Positions 52,063 to 61,246 of a stretch of 64,000 nucleotides of DNA are shown here, piece by piece. The notes under the pieces are model-generated. The model made no database searches. It was not told the DNA's origin and worked only from the letters and a program-made list of their open reading frames with translations. Within the stretch, counting starts at the first letter, position 1; each line of letters starts with the position of its first letter. The position numbers were made by a program, and so were the translations under genes. Source of the DNA: Nocardioides caldifontis (GTDB lineage: Bacteria > Actinomycetota > Actinomycetes > Propionibacteriales > Nocardioidaceae); NCBI RefSeq assembly GCF_008087345.1, contig NZ_VHIB01000012.1, forward strand, positions 1 to 64,000, given 5' to 3'.

Positions 52063-52106
52063 CGACACAAGACCCCTGCACCCGGAGGGGCAGGGGTCTC
52101 GTGTCG
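52063..52106. terminator. Strong bidirectional terminator
   Basis: Arms 52063-52079 and 52090-52106 are complementary over 17 bases with one mismatch (CGACACAAGACCCCTGC and its partner) around a ten-base loop. It lies 16 bases after the glycosyltransferase stop and 13 before the end of the second pilin gene on the other strand. Confidence 0.85.
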
Positions 52107-52118
52107 GTCGGCTCGACC

Positions 52119-52325
52119 TCAGGTGGTGCAGCTCTTCGCGGTCGAGGCTTGGGCCTCGATCTCGGCGCACGAGCTGCTGAAGAGGTCTTGGACCACTCCT
52201 CCGAGTGCGAAGACCACCGCGGTGACGAGAGCGGCGACCGCGACGGCGATCAACCCGTACTCGACCGAGGAGGCGCCGCGCTCGTTCCTGGCCGGGGCCC
52301 GCCGGTGCTGACGTGAATCGGTCAC
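52119..52325 (-). CDS. flp: Flp/Fap type IVb pilin, second copy
   Basis: 68 residues. NERGASSVEYGLIAVAVAALVTAVVFALGG is the prepilin motif: cleavage after the glycine before ASSVEY and one hydrophobic helix. Two cysteines (SSCAE, KSCTT) follow. GTG at 52325; 25 bases behind the first pilin gene. Confidence 0.9.
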   Translation of the reverse strand: MTDSRQHRRAPARNERGASSVEYGLIAVAVAALVTAVVFALGGVVQDLFSSSCAEIEAQASTAKSCTT

Positions 52326-52350
52326 GGCGCTGCCTCGAGGAGGAACCGGC

Positions 52351-52566
52351 TCAGCTGCAGGTCTTGGAGATGCTCGCACCGCCGGCGGCGCCCTCGGTCT
52401 TGATGGTGTCGCAGGTGTCCTGGAACACCTCCTTCACGATGCCGCCGAGGGCGAAGACGATGATGACGATCAGCGCGGCGATCGCAGCCACGAGCAGGCC
52501 GTACTCGACGGCGGACGCGCCGTTCTCGTCCTTACGGTTGATCAGGCGCTGGATGAGGTGCTGCAT
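52351..52566 (-). CDS. flp: Flp/Fap type IVb pilin, major copy
   Basis: 71 residues. A basic leader (MQHLIQRLINRKDENG) precedes the processing site and ASAVEYGLLVAAIAALIVIIVFALGG; two cysteines (DTCDT, KTCS) may form a disulfide. AGGGAG lies seven bases before the ATG. Assembled into thin adhesive pili by the Tad machinery encoded upstream. Confidence 0.92.
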   Translation of the reverse strand: MQHLIQRLINRKDENGASAVEYGLLVAAIAALIVIIVFALGGIVKEVFQDTCDTIKTEGAAGGASISKTCS

Positions 52567-52758
52567 GACGGTTCTCCCTGTGTGTCTGAGGGTCGAGACG
52601 TAACCCCGGTGTGAAAAAAGTTCATCACGGGCAGATCGGACATTCAGGAGAATCGGGAAATGAAGCCCCAGATTGGATGTTTCGCCAGGGACTGATAGCC
52701 CGAAGTGACTAGGGCCTGCACGCCTTGCGGACGGGGTGTGGCGGAGGTCCTGCGCCCG
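52567..52758 (-). promoter_or_regulatory. Pilin promoter/leader region
   Basis: About 190 bases of lower-GC sequence between the response regulator and the first pilin gene, unusual in this window. It includes an A-rich run (52613-52620) and an AT-richer stretch around 52640-52690. A separate promoter for the abundant pilin is inferred; no boxes can be named. Confidence 0.45.
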
Positions 52759-53406
52759 TCAGAGCGGCTCGTCGCTGAGCAGCCCCGACCGGATCGCGAT
52801 CATGATCGCCTGGGCGCGGTTGGCAGCGCCGAGCTTCTCGTAGATCTTGGAGATGTGCGTCTTCGCCGTTGACTCCGAGACGAAGAGCTGGCGCGAGATC
52901 GCGGCCACCCCCAGCCCCTCGGCGAGGAGCTTGAGGACCTCGGTCTCGCGGGCCGAGAGCTGCGGCCCGCTGGGGCTGAGCCGCCGGCGCATGGCACCGG
53001 CGAGGTCCGCGGCGGCGAAGGAGCGCGGGGAGACGCTGGCGTGCCGGGCCGCGGCGATCACGTCGTCGCTGGGGGAGTCCTTGGCCACGAATGCCGAGGC
53101 GCCGGCCTCGAGGGCACCGAACAGCTGGTCGTCGCCGGCGTACATGGTGAGGACCACGATCCCCACGGTGTCGCTGGCCTGGCGCAGGTGGCGCACCAGG
53201 TCGAGCCCGGTGCCGTCGGGGAGCCGGACGTCGGTCACGACGACGGCGGGGTCGAGCTCCTCGGCGAGTGCGATGCCCTCCTTGACCGAGCCGGCCTCGC
53301 CCACGACGGAGAATCCCTCGCTGCGCTCGAACGCCCGCGCCAGCCCCTGCCGGATGAGCTCGTGGTCGTCGACGAGCAGGACCGACAGCGGTTCCGGTGC
53401 GCTCAT
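52759..53406 (-). CDS. NarL/LuxR-family response regulator
   Basis: 215 residues. Receiver domain with LLVDDHELIRQGL, phosphoacceptor in VVVTDVRLPDG, LTMY and a lysine in FVAKDSP; then a LuxR-type HTH (LSARETEVLKLLAEGLGVAAISRQLFVSESTAKTHISKIYEKL). Cognate of the kinase encoded just upstream. Likely controls the adjacent pilus genes. Confidence 0.92.
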   Translation of the reverse strand: MSAPEPLSVLLVDDHELIRQGLARAFERSEGFSVVGEAGSVKEGIALAEELDPAVVVTDVRLPDGTGLDLVRHLRQASDTVGIVVLTMYAGDDQLFGALEAGASAFVAKDSPSDDVIAAARHASVSPRSFAAADLAGAMRRRLSPSGPQLSARETEVLKLLAEGLGVAAISRQLFVSESTAKTHISKIYEKLGAANRAQAIMIAIRSGLLSDEPL

Positions 53407-53422
53407 TCTGACCTCGCTTCCG

Positions 53423-55018
53423 TCACGACCCTCGGGTCGGCTCGGCACCCACCGTCACCGCGACCTTAGTCCCTTGCGTCCCGTGCGTCCCGTTGCGTGG
53501 CCCGATCTCCAGCCGGGCATCGATCCGCTCGGCGCGCTCGCGCATGATCTTCATGCCGTAGGAGTCCTCGCGCGGCGGCCCCAGGCCGCCGCCGTCGTCC
53601 TCGACCGAGATCCGGGCGTACGGCGGCTGGATCCGGCAGTCCACCCAGAGGTTGCGGGCGTTGGCGTGCTTCCGCGCGTTGGTGACCGCTTCCTGGGTGA
53701 TCCGCAGCAGCTCCATCTCCACCTCGCCGCGCAGCCGGGTCGGAGCCTCGTCGAGGGTGAGGTGGACGGTGAGCCCGGAGCGGGCGCCGACGGCCCGCAC
53801 GTAGTCCGAGAGGGCGGAGCCGAGGCCGGCGGCGGGGGAGATCTCGCTGCGCAGGTCGAAGATCGAGAGCCGCAGCTCGCTGACCACCCGGCTGATCTCC
53901 CCGCGCAGCGAGTGCAGCCGGCCGCGGTGCTCCTCGCCGGCCGAGGTCGCGGCCAGGTCGTCGACGAGGTAGCCCAGCGAGGCGATCTCCTGGGCGACCC
54001 CGTCGTGGATCTCGCGGGCCAGCCGCTGCCGCTCCTCCATGGTCGCCAGCGACCGGACCTCGTCGAAGACCAGGGCGGCGTCGAGCCGCACCGCCTGCTC
54101 GTCGAGCTCGGCCATCAGCCGGACGACGGTCTCGTGGGAGGGCGGCTCGTCGAGGTCGACGACCACCACGCCGATCATCCGCGCGGAGTTCCGCAGGGGG
54201 AGGACCGTGTGCGGGTGGGCGGCGACCGGCCCGTGGCCGTTGCCCCCGTGCCCGTTGCCCGGTACGGCGACCACCGGCTCCATCTCCGCCCAGCAGGTGT
54301 CGACCGCGGGGCCCTCGGGGAGCAGGACTCCCTGGGCGTCCACACCGCGGTAGCCGAGGGGGGCCAGCACGCCGCCCTCGGTGCGGACGAAGACCGCGGC
54401 CCTCGTGGCGCCGAGCCGTTCGTGGACGGCGGCGAGGATCGCGTCGGCCATCGAGACCGGGTCGAGCCCGGAGGAGAGCCGCCTGGCGACCGTGCGGAGC
54501 TGGGAGAGGAGCCGGCGCGCCGACTCGTAGGAGACCTCGTCGCCGGCCACCCGGGTGCCTCGCAGCTGCACCAGCCACACGCCGACCAGCCCGGCGCCGA
54601 GGCTGGCCACCGCCCACGGCGCGGCGAGCTCGATCCCCTCCTGGGTGGGGGTCTCGACGCCGCCCACGAGGAGCGCGAGCAGGAGGGCCAGCATCTCCAG
54701 CCCCGAGACGACCACGACCGGGACGATCTTGCCGCCGACGCCGGTCAGCAGCGCCGGGACCATGAGGTAGGGCAGCAGCATCGCGCCCTCGGGGAGGGTC
54801 GCTCCGATGACCAGGGCGGCCAGGAACCCCTCGACCAGGTAGACCCACCGCGGCGGGATGACCGTGAATTGCGTCGACGCCAGCGCCAGGGCACCGAGCG
54901 CCAGGATCACCAGGGTGGCCTGGAAGACCCGTGGCTCCCGGAACGCCGCGGCCAGCCCGACGACCGTCGCCAGGAAGAAGGCGCGGGTCGCCAGCCCGAG
55001 GCGCTCGCTGGGCGTCAC
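53423..55018 (-). CDS. Sensor histidine kinase (NarL-type, with GAF domain)
   Basis: 531 residues. About six N-terminal helices (to about 145), a GAF-like domain (about 185-335; MADAILAAVHERLGATRAAVFV), the HisKA_3 dimerisation helix with the phosphorylated histidine in LAREIHDGVAQEIASL, and a HATPase domain (ITQEAVTNARKHANA, VEDDGGGLGPP). A His/Gly/Asn loop (GNGHGGNGHG) sits in the GAF region. GTG start overlaps the tadC stop, so the kinase is co-translated with pilus genes. Confidence 0.92.
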   Translation of the reverse strand: MTPSERLGLATRAFFLATVVGLAAAFREPRVFQATLVILALGALALASTQFTVIPPRWVYLVEGFLAALVIGATLPEGAMLLPYLMVPALLTGVGGKIVPVVVVSGLEMLALLLALLVGGVETPTQEGIELAAPWAVASLGAGLVGVWLVQLRGTRVAGDEVSYESARRLLSQLRTVARRLSSGLDPVSMADAILAAVHERLGATRAAVFVRTEGGVLAPLGYRGVDAQGVLLPEGPAVDTCWAEMEPVVAVPGNGHGGNGHGPVAAHPHTVLPLRNSARMIGVVVVDLDEPPSHETVVRLMAELDEQAVRLDAALVFDEVRSLATMEERQRLAREIHDGVAQEIASLGYLVDDLAATSAGEEHRGRLHSLRGEISRVVSELRLSIFDLRSEISPAAGLGSALSDYVRAVGARSGLTVHLTLDEAPTRLRGEVEMELLRITQEAVTNARKHANARNLWVDCRIQPPYARISVEDDGGGLGPPREDSYGMKIMRERAERIDARLEIGPRNGTHGTQGTKVAVTVGAEPTRGS

Positions 55019-55953
55019 AGGCGGCCCGAGAACGCCTCGAACATCGTGATGCCGGCCGGCCCGAGGACGGCGATGAACAGGCAAGGGAGGATGCAGAAGA
55101 TCAGCGGGATCAGGATCTTGATCGCGACCTTCTGGGCGGCCTCCTCGGCCTTCTGGCGCCGCTTGGTCCGGATCTCCTTCGACTGCACCCGGAGCACCTG
55201 GGCGATCGGGATGCCGAGGGCGTCCGCCTGCACCATCGCGCCGACGAAGCCACGGACGTCCGGCACGTGCGTGCGGTCCGCGAGCGCGCGGAGCGCGGCG
55301 CCCCGGCCGAGGCCGATCTGCATCTCCTGCAGGACGCGGGCGAACTCGTCGGCCAGCGGACCGTCGGTGTTGCGGGCCACCTGGGCCAGCGCCGCGTCGA
55401 ACCCGAGGCCGGACTCGACGGAGATCGTCAGAAGGTCGAGGGCGTCCGGCAGCGCCCGCTCCATCTTCTGGGTGCGGTCGTAGCCGAGCTGGTAGAGGTA
55501 CATGTTCGGAGCCATGTAGCCCGCCACCGCGATCAGCATGCAGACGGCGAGGCTGGGCAGCAGCGACAGCCCGAAGAGCATCGTGGCAACCAGTCCGATG
55601 ACGAGCGCCACCACGAACCCGATGAACTTCAGCGACGTGACACGGTCGGTCGTCCAGCCGCGCGGGTTGCCGGCGAGCTCCAGCTTGTGCCGGATCCGCT
55701 CGCTGAAGTCGGCCGGCGTCAGCTTCTTGCCCACTCCTAGGGTGCGGTCCATGAGGGGCGTCAGGACGCGGTCGTGGAAGGAGGGCTGGAGCTCGTCGCG
55801 CATCTCCTGCGGCGCCGCGGAGAACGCCTGCATGACCGCGAGCGACTTGCTGATGCCGCGGGCACTGTTGTCGGACAGCGTGACCGCCGCCATGCAGAGG
55901 AAGAGGGCGGCGAAGATGCCGGCGATGCCGACCACGAGGTAGACGGTGCTCAT
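55015..55953 (-). CDS. tadC: Tad pilus inner-membrane protein TadC (GspF domain)
   Basis: 312 residues, with an N-terminal helix, two central helices (SLKFIGFVVALVIGLVATMLFG, LAVCMLIAVAGYMAPNMYLY), the T2SSF domain (ALPDALDLLTISVESGLGFDAALAQVA) and a C-terminal helix (IKILIPLIFCILPCLFIAVLG). Forms the platform for the CpaF ATPase with TadB. Two bases separate it from the TadB gene. Confidence 0.92.
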   Translation of the reverse strand: MSTVYLVVGIAGIFAALFLCMAAVTLSDNSARGISKSLAVMQAFSAAPQEMRDELQPSFHDRVLTPLMDRTLGVGKKLTPADFSERIRHKLELAGNPRGWTTDRVTSLKFIGFVVALVIGLVATMLFGLSLLPSLAVCMLIAVAGYMAPNMYLYQLGYDRTQKMERALPDALDLLTISVESGLGFDAALAQVARNTDGPLADEFARVLQEMQIGLGRGAALRALADRTHVPDVRGFVGAMVQADALGIPIAQVLRVQSKEIRTKRRQKAEEAAQKVAIKILIPLIFCILPCLFIAVLGPAGITMFEAFSGRL

Positions 55954-55954
55954 C

Positions 55955-57898
55955 TCAGACCTCCACCTTGACGACCCTCTTCATCCAGAAGATCCCTCCA
56001 CTCAGCAGGATGCCCATCAAGATCAGCATGGCCCACCCCAAAGGGCTCGACCACATGGGTGAGACGTAGCCCGGATTGAACGCGACCAGGTAGGCGAGGA
56101 ACGCCGGCGGGAGGCCGCCCAGGATCCACACCGACATCCGACCCTCAGCCGACAACGTCTTGACCTGGCGCTCGAGGTACTCGCGCTCGCGGATGGTGTC
56201 CGCGACCTTGTTGAGCAGCTCCGACAGGTTGCCGCCGACCTCGCGCTGGATCCGGATGGCCATCACGACCCACTCGAAGTCGACGCTCTCCATCCGCTCG
56301 CCGACGCCGGCGAGGGCTTCCTCGATCTCGACGCCGAGGCGGGTCTCGATCAGCGCCCGCCGGAACTCGGCCGCCATCGGGTCGCTGCCCTCCCGTACGA
56401 CGGTGTCGACCGACTGGGCGAGGGAGAGGCCGGCGGAGAGCGATCCGGCCATCAGCTGGAGGGTGTCGGCGAGCTGTGCCTTGAAGGCGGCCAGGCGTCG
56501 GGACTTCTTCAGCGACAGGAAGAGCCAGGGGCCTCCGGCGCCGAGCAGCAGCCCGACGAGCATGAACAACGCGCTTCCGCCACCCAGCAGGATCGCGACC
56601 ACCCCGAGCCCGAGCGTGAGCCCGGCGTGGATCAGCAGCCACTCGGCCGGGCGCAGGGCCAGGCCGGCGCTCTCGAGCCGGGACTCGAGGGCAGCCTGGA
56701 GGCCGCGCTGGCCCTCGAGGACGTTCTCCGCCACGGCGACGGCCTGCTGGGTCACCGATGCGGGCTCGGCGCGGCCGGCCTCGGCCAGCTTGCGGGCTCC
56801 CTTGCGGGTGTAGGCCTCGATGCGCCGGTCGACGGCATCCCGCTTCCGGTCACGGGTGCCGCCGAAAGCGAGGAAGAGAATGACCACCAGAGCGACCGCC
56901 GTCGCGGCGAGCCCGGCGAGCATCCACTCCTCGGGGATCACCGGACCGCGCTCGGCCGCGAGCACCTCCTCGGTCGGCTCTTCGGGCTGCGGGGCTGCTT
57001 GCGGCAGCTGCACGAAGGCGCCGTCGGTGACGGTGGTGCCGTCGACGTGGAAGGAGACCGACAGGGTTCCCTCGGCGCCGCTGGTCGCCTCGGTCGGGGT
57101 AACAGTCACCAGCACCTGCTGGGCCAGCGCCTCGGCTTCCTGGGCGAAGACGTCGCTGAGGGCGGCGGGGTCGCTCGCGCTGAGCAGCTTGCCCCCGCCC
57201 GCGTCGGTGAGCTGCTGGAGCAGCGCCATGTTCTTCGTGCTCTGGGCCAGCGCCACGACGTCGAGCTTGACCTCGGCACCTTTGACCGCAGCGGTGACGT
57301 CGGCGATGGCCGTGGTGGAGGTGTCGGCTCCGTCGGAGAGCACCAGCACGCTGCGCGCGCCGTCCTCTCCGGTTGCCGCGACCGCCTCCGTGACGCCGTC
57401 GTAGAGCCGGGTCTGGCGGCTCAGCGCGAGGCCGGCAAGCGCATCCCGCACGGCGTCGTGGTCGTCGGTCGGAGCCTGCACCTCGACCACGTCGGCGGCG
57501 AAGGTCACCAGCCCGACCCGAACGTCGGCGGGCACGGTGTCCAGGAAGACCTCGGCCGCCTGCTTGGCCTCGGCGAACTTGTCGCCACGCATGCTGTTGC
57601 TCACATCCATCGCAAGCACGGTGGTCCGCTGGATCTCCCGGCCGCCGTCGTCGAGGACGTGGGCCTCGGCGGGCAGCGGCTCGCCGTCGAAGGTGACGGC
57701 GACCGACGCGAGATCGGGGGTGGCGCCACCAGTCTCGCCCTGGAGGGAGACGAGCACCTGGAGCTCCTCGCCGTCGCCCTCGACGTGGTCGATGGTGCTC
57801 TCGACCGCCCATGCGGGCGCGCTCCCGCCGAGCACCAGCGCGAACGGCGCGGCGCAGAGCAGGGCGGAGGCGGCGAGCGTCCTGCGGGTGCGGTTCAT
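55955..57898 (-). CDS. tadB: TadB-like GspF protein fused to a secreted vWA domain
   Basis: 647 residues. Signal peptide (LCAAPFALVLGGSAPAWA), a von Willebrand A domain (about 85-260) with the MIDAS start DVSNSMRG and LVLSDGADTS, a beta-rich domain to about 305, a membrane helix (MLAGLAATAVALVVILFLAFGG), then two helices and the T2SSF domain (LADTLQLMAGSLSAGLSLAQSVD), and a final pair of helices. TadB proteins usually lack the vWA part. The outward-facing vWA domain may touch the growing pilus or a surface ligand. Confidence 0.92.
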   Translation of the reverse strand: MNRTRRTLAASALLCAAPFALVLGGSAPAWAVESTIDHVEGDGEELQVLVSLQGETGGATPDLASVAVTFDGEPLPAEAHVLDDGGREIQRTTVLAMDVSNSMRGDKFAEAKQAAEVFLDTVPADVRVGLVTFAADVVEVQAPTDDHDAVRDALAGLALSRQTRLYDGVTEAVAATGEDGARSVLVLSDGADTSTTAIADVTAAVKGAEVKLDVVALAQSTKNMALLQQLTDAGGGKLLSASDPAALSDVFAQEAEALAQQVLVTVTPTEATSGAEGTLSVSFHVDGTTVTDGAFVQLPQAAPQPEEPTEEVLAAERGPVIPEEWMLAGLAATAVALVVILFLAFGGTRDRKRDAVDRRIEAYTRKGARKLAEAGRAEPASVTQQAVAVAENVLEGQRGLQAALESRLESAGLALRPAEWLLIHAGLTLGLGVVAILLGGGSALFMLVGLLLGAGGPWLFLSLKKSRRLAAFKAQLADTLQLMAGSLSAGLSLAQSVDTVVREGSDPMAAEFRRALIETRLGVEIEEALAGVGERMESVDFEWVVMAIRIQREVGGNLSELLNKVADTIREREYLERQVKTLSAEGRMSVWILGGLPPAFLAYLVAFNPGYVSPMWSSPLGWAMLILMGILLSGGIFWMKRVVKVEV

Positions 57899-57901
57899 CG
57901 G

Positions 57902-59293
57902 TCAGCCACCGTCCCGGGCGAAGACCATCGGGTCGACGTGCACGTTGTTGTGCGCGAGCTTCTCCAGGAACTTCGGGCGGAGCCCGGTTGCGCGCAGCGA
58001 GCCGAGGCTGCGCCCGTTGGCGTCGAACCCCTTGGTGTGGTCGAAGAGGAAGACGTCCTGGAGGGTGATCACGTCGCCCTCCATCCGCTCCACCTCGGTC
58101 ACGTGGGTGATCCGGCGCGAGCCGTCGCGGAGCCGGGCCTGGTGCACGATCAGGTCGACGGCGGACGCCACCTGCTCGCGGATCGCCTTGATCGGCAGGT
58201 CCATGCCGGCCATCAGCACCATCGTCTCGATGCGGGCGAGGGTGTCGCGGGGGCCGTTGGAGTGGACGGTGCAGATCGAGCCGTCGTGGCCGGTGTTCAT
58301 CGCCTGGAGCATGTCGAGGGCTGCGGAGTCACGGACCTCACCGACGACGATGCGGTCCGGCCGCATGCGCAGCGAGTTCTTGACCAGGTCGCGGATGTCG
58401 ATCGCGCCCTTGCCCTCGATGTTGGCCGGACGGGACTCGAGCCGGAGCACGTGGTCCTGGTGGAGCTGGAGCTCCGCGGCGTCCTCGATCGTGATGATCC
58501 GCTCGTCGCTCGGGATGAACGAGGACAGCACGTTGAGGGTCGTCGTCTTGCCGGCGCCTGTGCTTCCGGAGACGATGATGTTCAGCTTGCCGCGCACGCA
58601 CGCCGAGAGGAACTCTGACGTCTTCTGCGACATCGTGCCGAAGGCGACCAGGTCGTCGGCCATGTACGGGTCGGCGGAGAACTTCCGGATCGTGAGCAAG
58701 GACCCGTCGATGGCGAGGGGTGGGATCACCGCGTTGACGCGCGAGCCGTCGGGGAGCCGGGCGTCGACCATCGGGCTCGACTCGTCCACGCGGCGGCCGA
58801 TGCGGGAGACGATCTTGTCGATCGTGCGGCGCAGGTGCTGCTCGTCGTTGAAGCGCCCCTCGGCGCGCTGCAACTTGCCGCTGCGCTCGATCCAGATGTC
58901 GTCGCAGCCGTTGACCATGACCTCGGTGAGGTCGGGGTCTCGCAGGAACGGCTCGATCGGCCCGTAGCCGAGGATGTCGTCGGCGATCTCCTGCGCGATG
59001 CGGGTCCGGTCGGCCGGGGTGAGGATGATGTCCTCGTCGTGCATGGCCTCCTGGAGGGCGCCTCGGACCATCCGCTCGAGCTCGGCCTGCGTCAGGTTCG
59101 CGTCGTACAGCTTGGGACCGAGCTCTTGGAGGAGCCGGTTGTGCACCGTCGACTTCAGCTCGCGGAAGGAATCGTGGGCCTCGGCCTTCTTCGGGCGCCC
59201 ACCCGGCCCCTTGGTCTCCAGCTCGCTGCTGGACTGGTTGGCGACGGCCCTGTCACGCGATGCGGCGGCGAGCCGGTCGGCGAGGCTGCTCAT
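57902..59293 (-). CDS. cpaF: Tad secretion ATPase CpaF/TadA
   Basis: 463 residues. N-terminal helical domain, then the GspE-family ATPase core with ISIRKF-like LLTIRKFSADP, Walker A VSGSTGAGKTTTLNVL (near 235-250), the Asp box ERIITIEDAAEL, Walker B-like RMRPDRIVVGEVRD, and the His box GHDGSICTVHSN. Hexamer that powers pilus assembly. It lies three bases upstream of the TadB gene. Confidence 0.94.
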   Translation of the reverse strand: MSSLADRLAAASRDRAVANQSSSELETKGPGGRPKKAEAHDSFRELKSTVHNRLLQELGPKLYDANLTQAELERMVRGALQEAMHDEDIILTPADRTRIAQEIADDILGYGPIEPFLRDPDLTEVMVNGCDDIWIERSGKLQRAEGRFNDEQHLRRTIDKIVSRIGRRVDESSPMVDARLPDGSRVNAVIPPLAIDGSLLTIRKFSADPYMADDLVAFGTMSQKTSEFLSACVRGKLNIIVSGSTGAGKTTTLNVLSSFIPSDERIITIEDAAELQLHQDHVLRLESRPANIEGKGAIDIRDLVKNSLRMRPDRIVVGEVRDSAALDMLQAMNTGHDGSICTVHSNGPRDTLARIETMVLMAGMDLPIKAIREQVASAVDLIVHQARLRDGSRRITHVTEVERMEGDVITLQDVFLFDHTKGFDANGRSLGSLRATGLRPKFLEKLAHNNVHVDPMVFARDGG

Positions 59294-59301
59294 CGTTCCT
59301 C

Positions 59302-60510
59302 CTACCTGGCCTGACGGCGGAGCAGCCCGCGCTTGGGTGCGGTGCTGCGGGACTTCGCGCGGGCGGCGTCGTCCGCCTCCGGCACCGCGGCGGCTGCAGG
59401 AGCCCCGGTGACGGCGTCGGCGAGGCGGAACAACGCCTGGCTCGCACTGTGCTTAGGGTGTGAAGCGGTGATCGGCTCGCCGGCGTTGGTGGCGTTCGCG
59501 ACCTCGGCCGAGGTCGGGATCGCCTGGTCGATCTTCATGTCGAGGGTGCTCTCGACCTTCTCCGGTGCGAGCCCGACCTTGTCGTCGGCACGGTTGAGCA
59601 CCAGGTGACGGCGAGCCTTCGGGAAGTTGAGCAGGTCAAGGGTCTCGCAAGCGATCTTGACGTTCTTGAGGGTGGGCACGTCGAGCGTCGTCACCAGAAG
59701 CAGGTTGTCGGTCTCGTCGAAGGCCTGCAGGACGTGCTCGTCGAACGCCGGGGAGGTGTCGACGATGACGAACTCGAAGTTGGCCTTGAGGATCGCCAGG
59801 ACGCGCGAGACCAGCGAGGCCGGGATCGAGTCCTTGGCGTCGGGCTGCACGGGTGCTACGAGCGTCGAGAACCCGCGGCGGTGGGGGGTGAGCAGCGGCT
59901 CGAGGGCGGCGAAGTCGAGGTCGCTCTCGAGAGCCACCGCGTCCGCGATCGTGCGGGCCGGGAACAGCTGGAGCGTGATCGCGACGTCGCCGAACCCGAG
60001 GTCGAGGTCAACCAGGCAGACCCGGGTCTTGTCGCGGGTCGCCAGTGCCACCGCCAGGTTCGCCGCGATCGTCGTCTTGCCCACGCCTCCCTTCGGCGAG
60101 AAGACGGTCACGACGCGGCCGACCGGGTGCTCGTCGAGCCGGCTGCTCGGCCCGGTCACTGCCCGGTAGACCTGGAAGGCCCGTTTGATGGCGTCGCTGA
60201 GGCCGCTGAGGTCGCGCTCCTCGACCACCTCACGCATCCCCGACCGGAGTGCTTCGGCGAGCACGGCGGTGTCCACGCGGCGGCGCATCAGGATGACGCT
60301 GACCGCCGGGCGGGTGATCCGGAGGTTGTCCGCGAGCGCGGCCGCGGCCTCGAGGTCGACGGCGGGGCCGAGGACGACGGCGTGCTCCTCCGGGGTCTCG
60401 GCCAGGGCGCGGCGGAGCTCCTCCAACGTGGGGACGACCTTGGCGCCGGCCCCCGCCACCGAGAGGAACAGCTCGGCGTTGGTGGTGTTCTGCTCGACGA
60501 TGAGGGGCAT
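59302..60510 (-). CDS. cpaE: Pilus localisation ATPase CpaE/TadZ
   Basis: 402 residues. N-terminal atypical receiver-like domain (residues 1-115), then a MinD/ParA ATPase with deviant Walker A FSPKGGVGKTTIAANLAVAL (near 130), VCLVDLDLGFGDVAITLQL and FVIVDTSPAFDE. Disordered basic C-terminal tail. It positions the Tad machine in the cell. Confidence 0.92.
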   Translation of the reverse strand: MPLIVEQNTTNAELFLSVAGAGAKVVPTLEELRRALAETPEEHAVVLGPAVDLEAAAALADNLRITRPAVSVILMRRRVDTAVLAEALRSGMREVVEERDLSGLSDAIKRAFQVYRAVTGPSSRLDEHPVGRVVTVFSPKGGVGKTTIAANLAVALATRDKTRVCLVDLDLGFGDVAITLQLFPARTIADAVALESDLDFAALEPLLTPHRRGFSTLVAPVQPDAKDSIPASLVSRVLAILKANFEFVIVDTSPAFDEHVLQAFDETDNLLLVTTLDVPTLKNVKIACETLDLLNFPKARRHLVLNRADDKVGLAPEKVESTLDMKIDQAIPTSAEVANATNAGEPITASHPKHSASQALFRLADAVTGAPAAAAVPEADDAARAKSRSTAPKRGLLRRQAR

Positions 60511-60514
60511 CAGG

Positions 60515-61246
60515 TCACCGGAAAAGGTTGGACAGGGAGACGCCGGGACCGGGCTTGACCTTCGAGTCCTCGTCGAGGAGCCCGAAGGACAGCTCGCCGT
60601 GGGTCGAGGCGTAGAGGATCTTCTCGGCCTGGTCCTGGGTGACCGCCAGGGTGAAGAGCGTGCGCGGCAGGCTCTCGACCGTCTGGTCGCCTGTCTGGGT
60701 GGTCGTGGTGGACGTGGTCATCGTGGTCTGGGCGACGGCGATGACCTGCACCTTGGGGAGCAGCAGCCGCGTACCGTCCTCGCCGCCGGGCCCGATGGGG
60801 CCGTTCAGGAAGATCGCCACCTCGGAGCCGGGGGAGACGAAGCCGGCGACACGGCCGGTGTCGGAGAGGTTCACGGAGATCGCGAAGGAGCCCTCCGGGA
60901 CGGTCAGCGCCTGCTGCTCGCCGGGCGTGCCGAACTTGGAGGTGGTGACCTGCTCGTTGGGGTAGATCGTGCTGAGCGCGACGAGGCTGCCGTTCTCGCC
61001 GATCGAGACCAGCGCGCCGTCGAGCCGCTCCTCGGCGGGGACGTCGTCGAGCTCGATCTTGCCGGCGGCCGAGGCGTCGGCCAGCGTCTCGCCGGGCTCG
61101 ATCTGGGCCACGGCCTTCAGCACCTGCACCGGCGCCTGGGCCTCCTTGGCGCGGTCGTCGGCGCCCTTGACGTAGAGGTACACCATGCCGGAGCCGAGCA
61201 CCGCGATCAGTGCGGCGACGATCAGCAAGATCGTTCTGCGTCCCAT
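60515..61246 (-). CDS. cpaB: Flp pilus assembly protein CpaB/RcpC
   Basis: 243 residues. One N-terminal membrane helix (TILLIVAALIAVLGSGMVYLYV), then the SAF domain (APVQVLKAVAQIEPGETLADAS) and RcpC-like beta domain (SFAISVNLSDTGRVAGFVSPGSEVAIFL). First gene of the Tad operon on this strand. ATG at 61246. Confidence 0.9.
   Translation of the reverse strand: MGRRTILLIVAALIAVLGSGMVYLYVKGADDRAKEAQAPVQVLKAVAQIEPGETLADASAAGKIELDDVPAEERLDGALVSIGENGSLVALSTIYPNEQVTTSKFGTPGEQQALTVPEGSFAISVNLSDTGRVAGFVSPGSEVAIFLNGPIGPGGEDGTRLLLPKVQVIAVAQTTMTTSTTTTQTGDQTVESLPRTLFTLAVTQDQAEKILYASTHGELSFGLLDEDSKVKPGPGVSLSNLFR

Noticed and set aside
52847-55483. An 878-residue plus-strand reading frame opposite the two-component system
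   Set aside because: Antisense shadow of the kinase, regulator and tadC genes.
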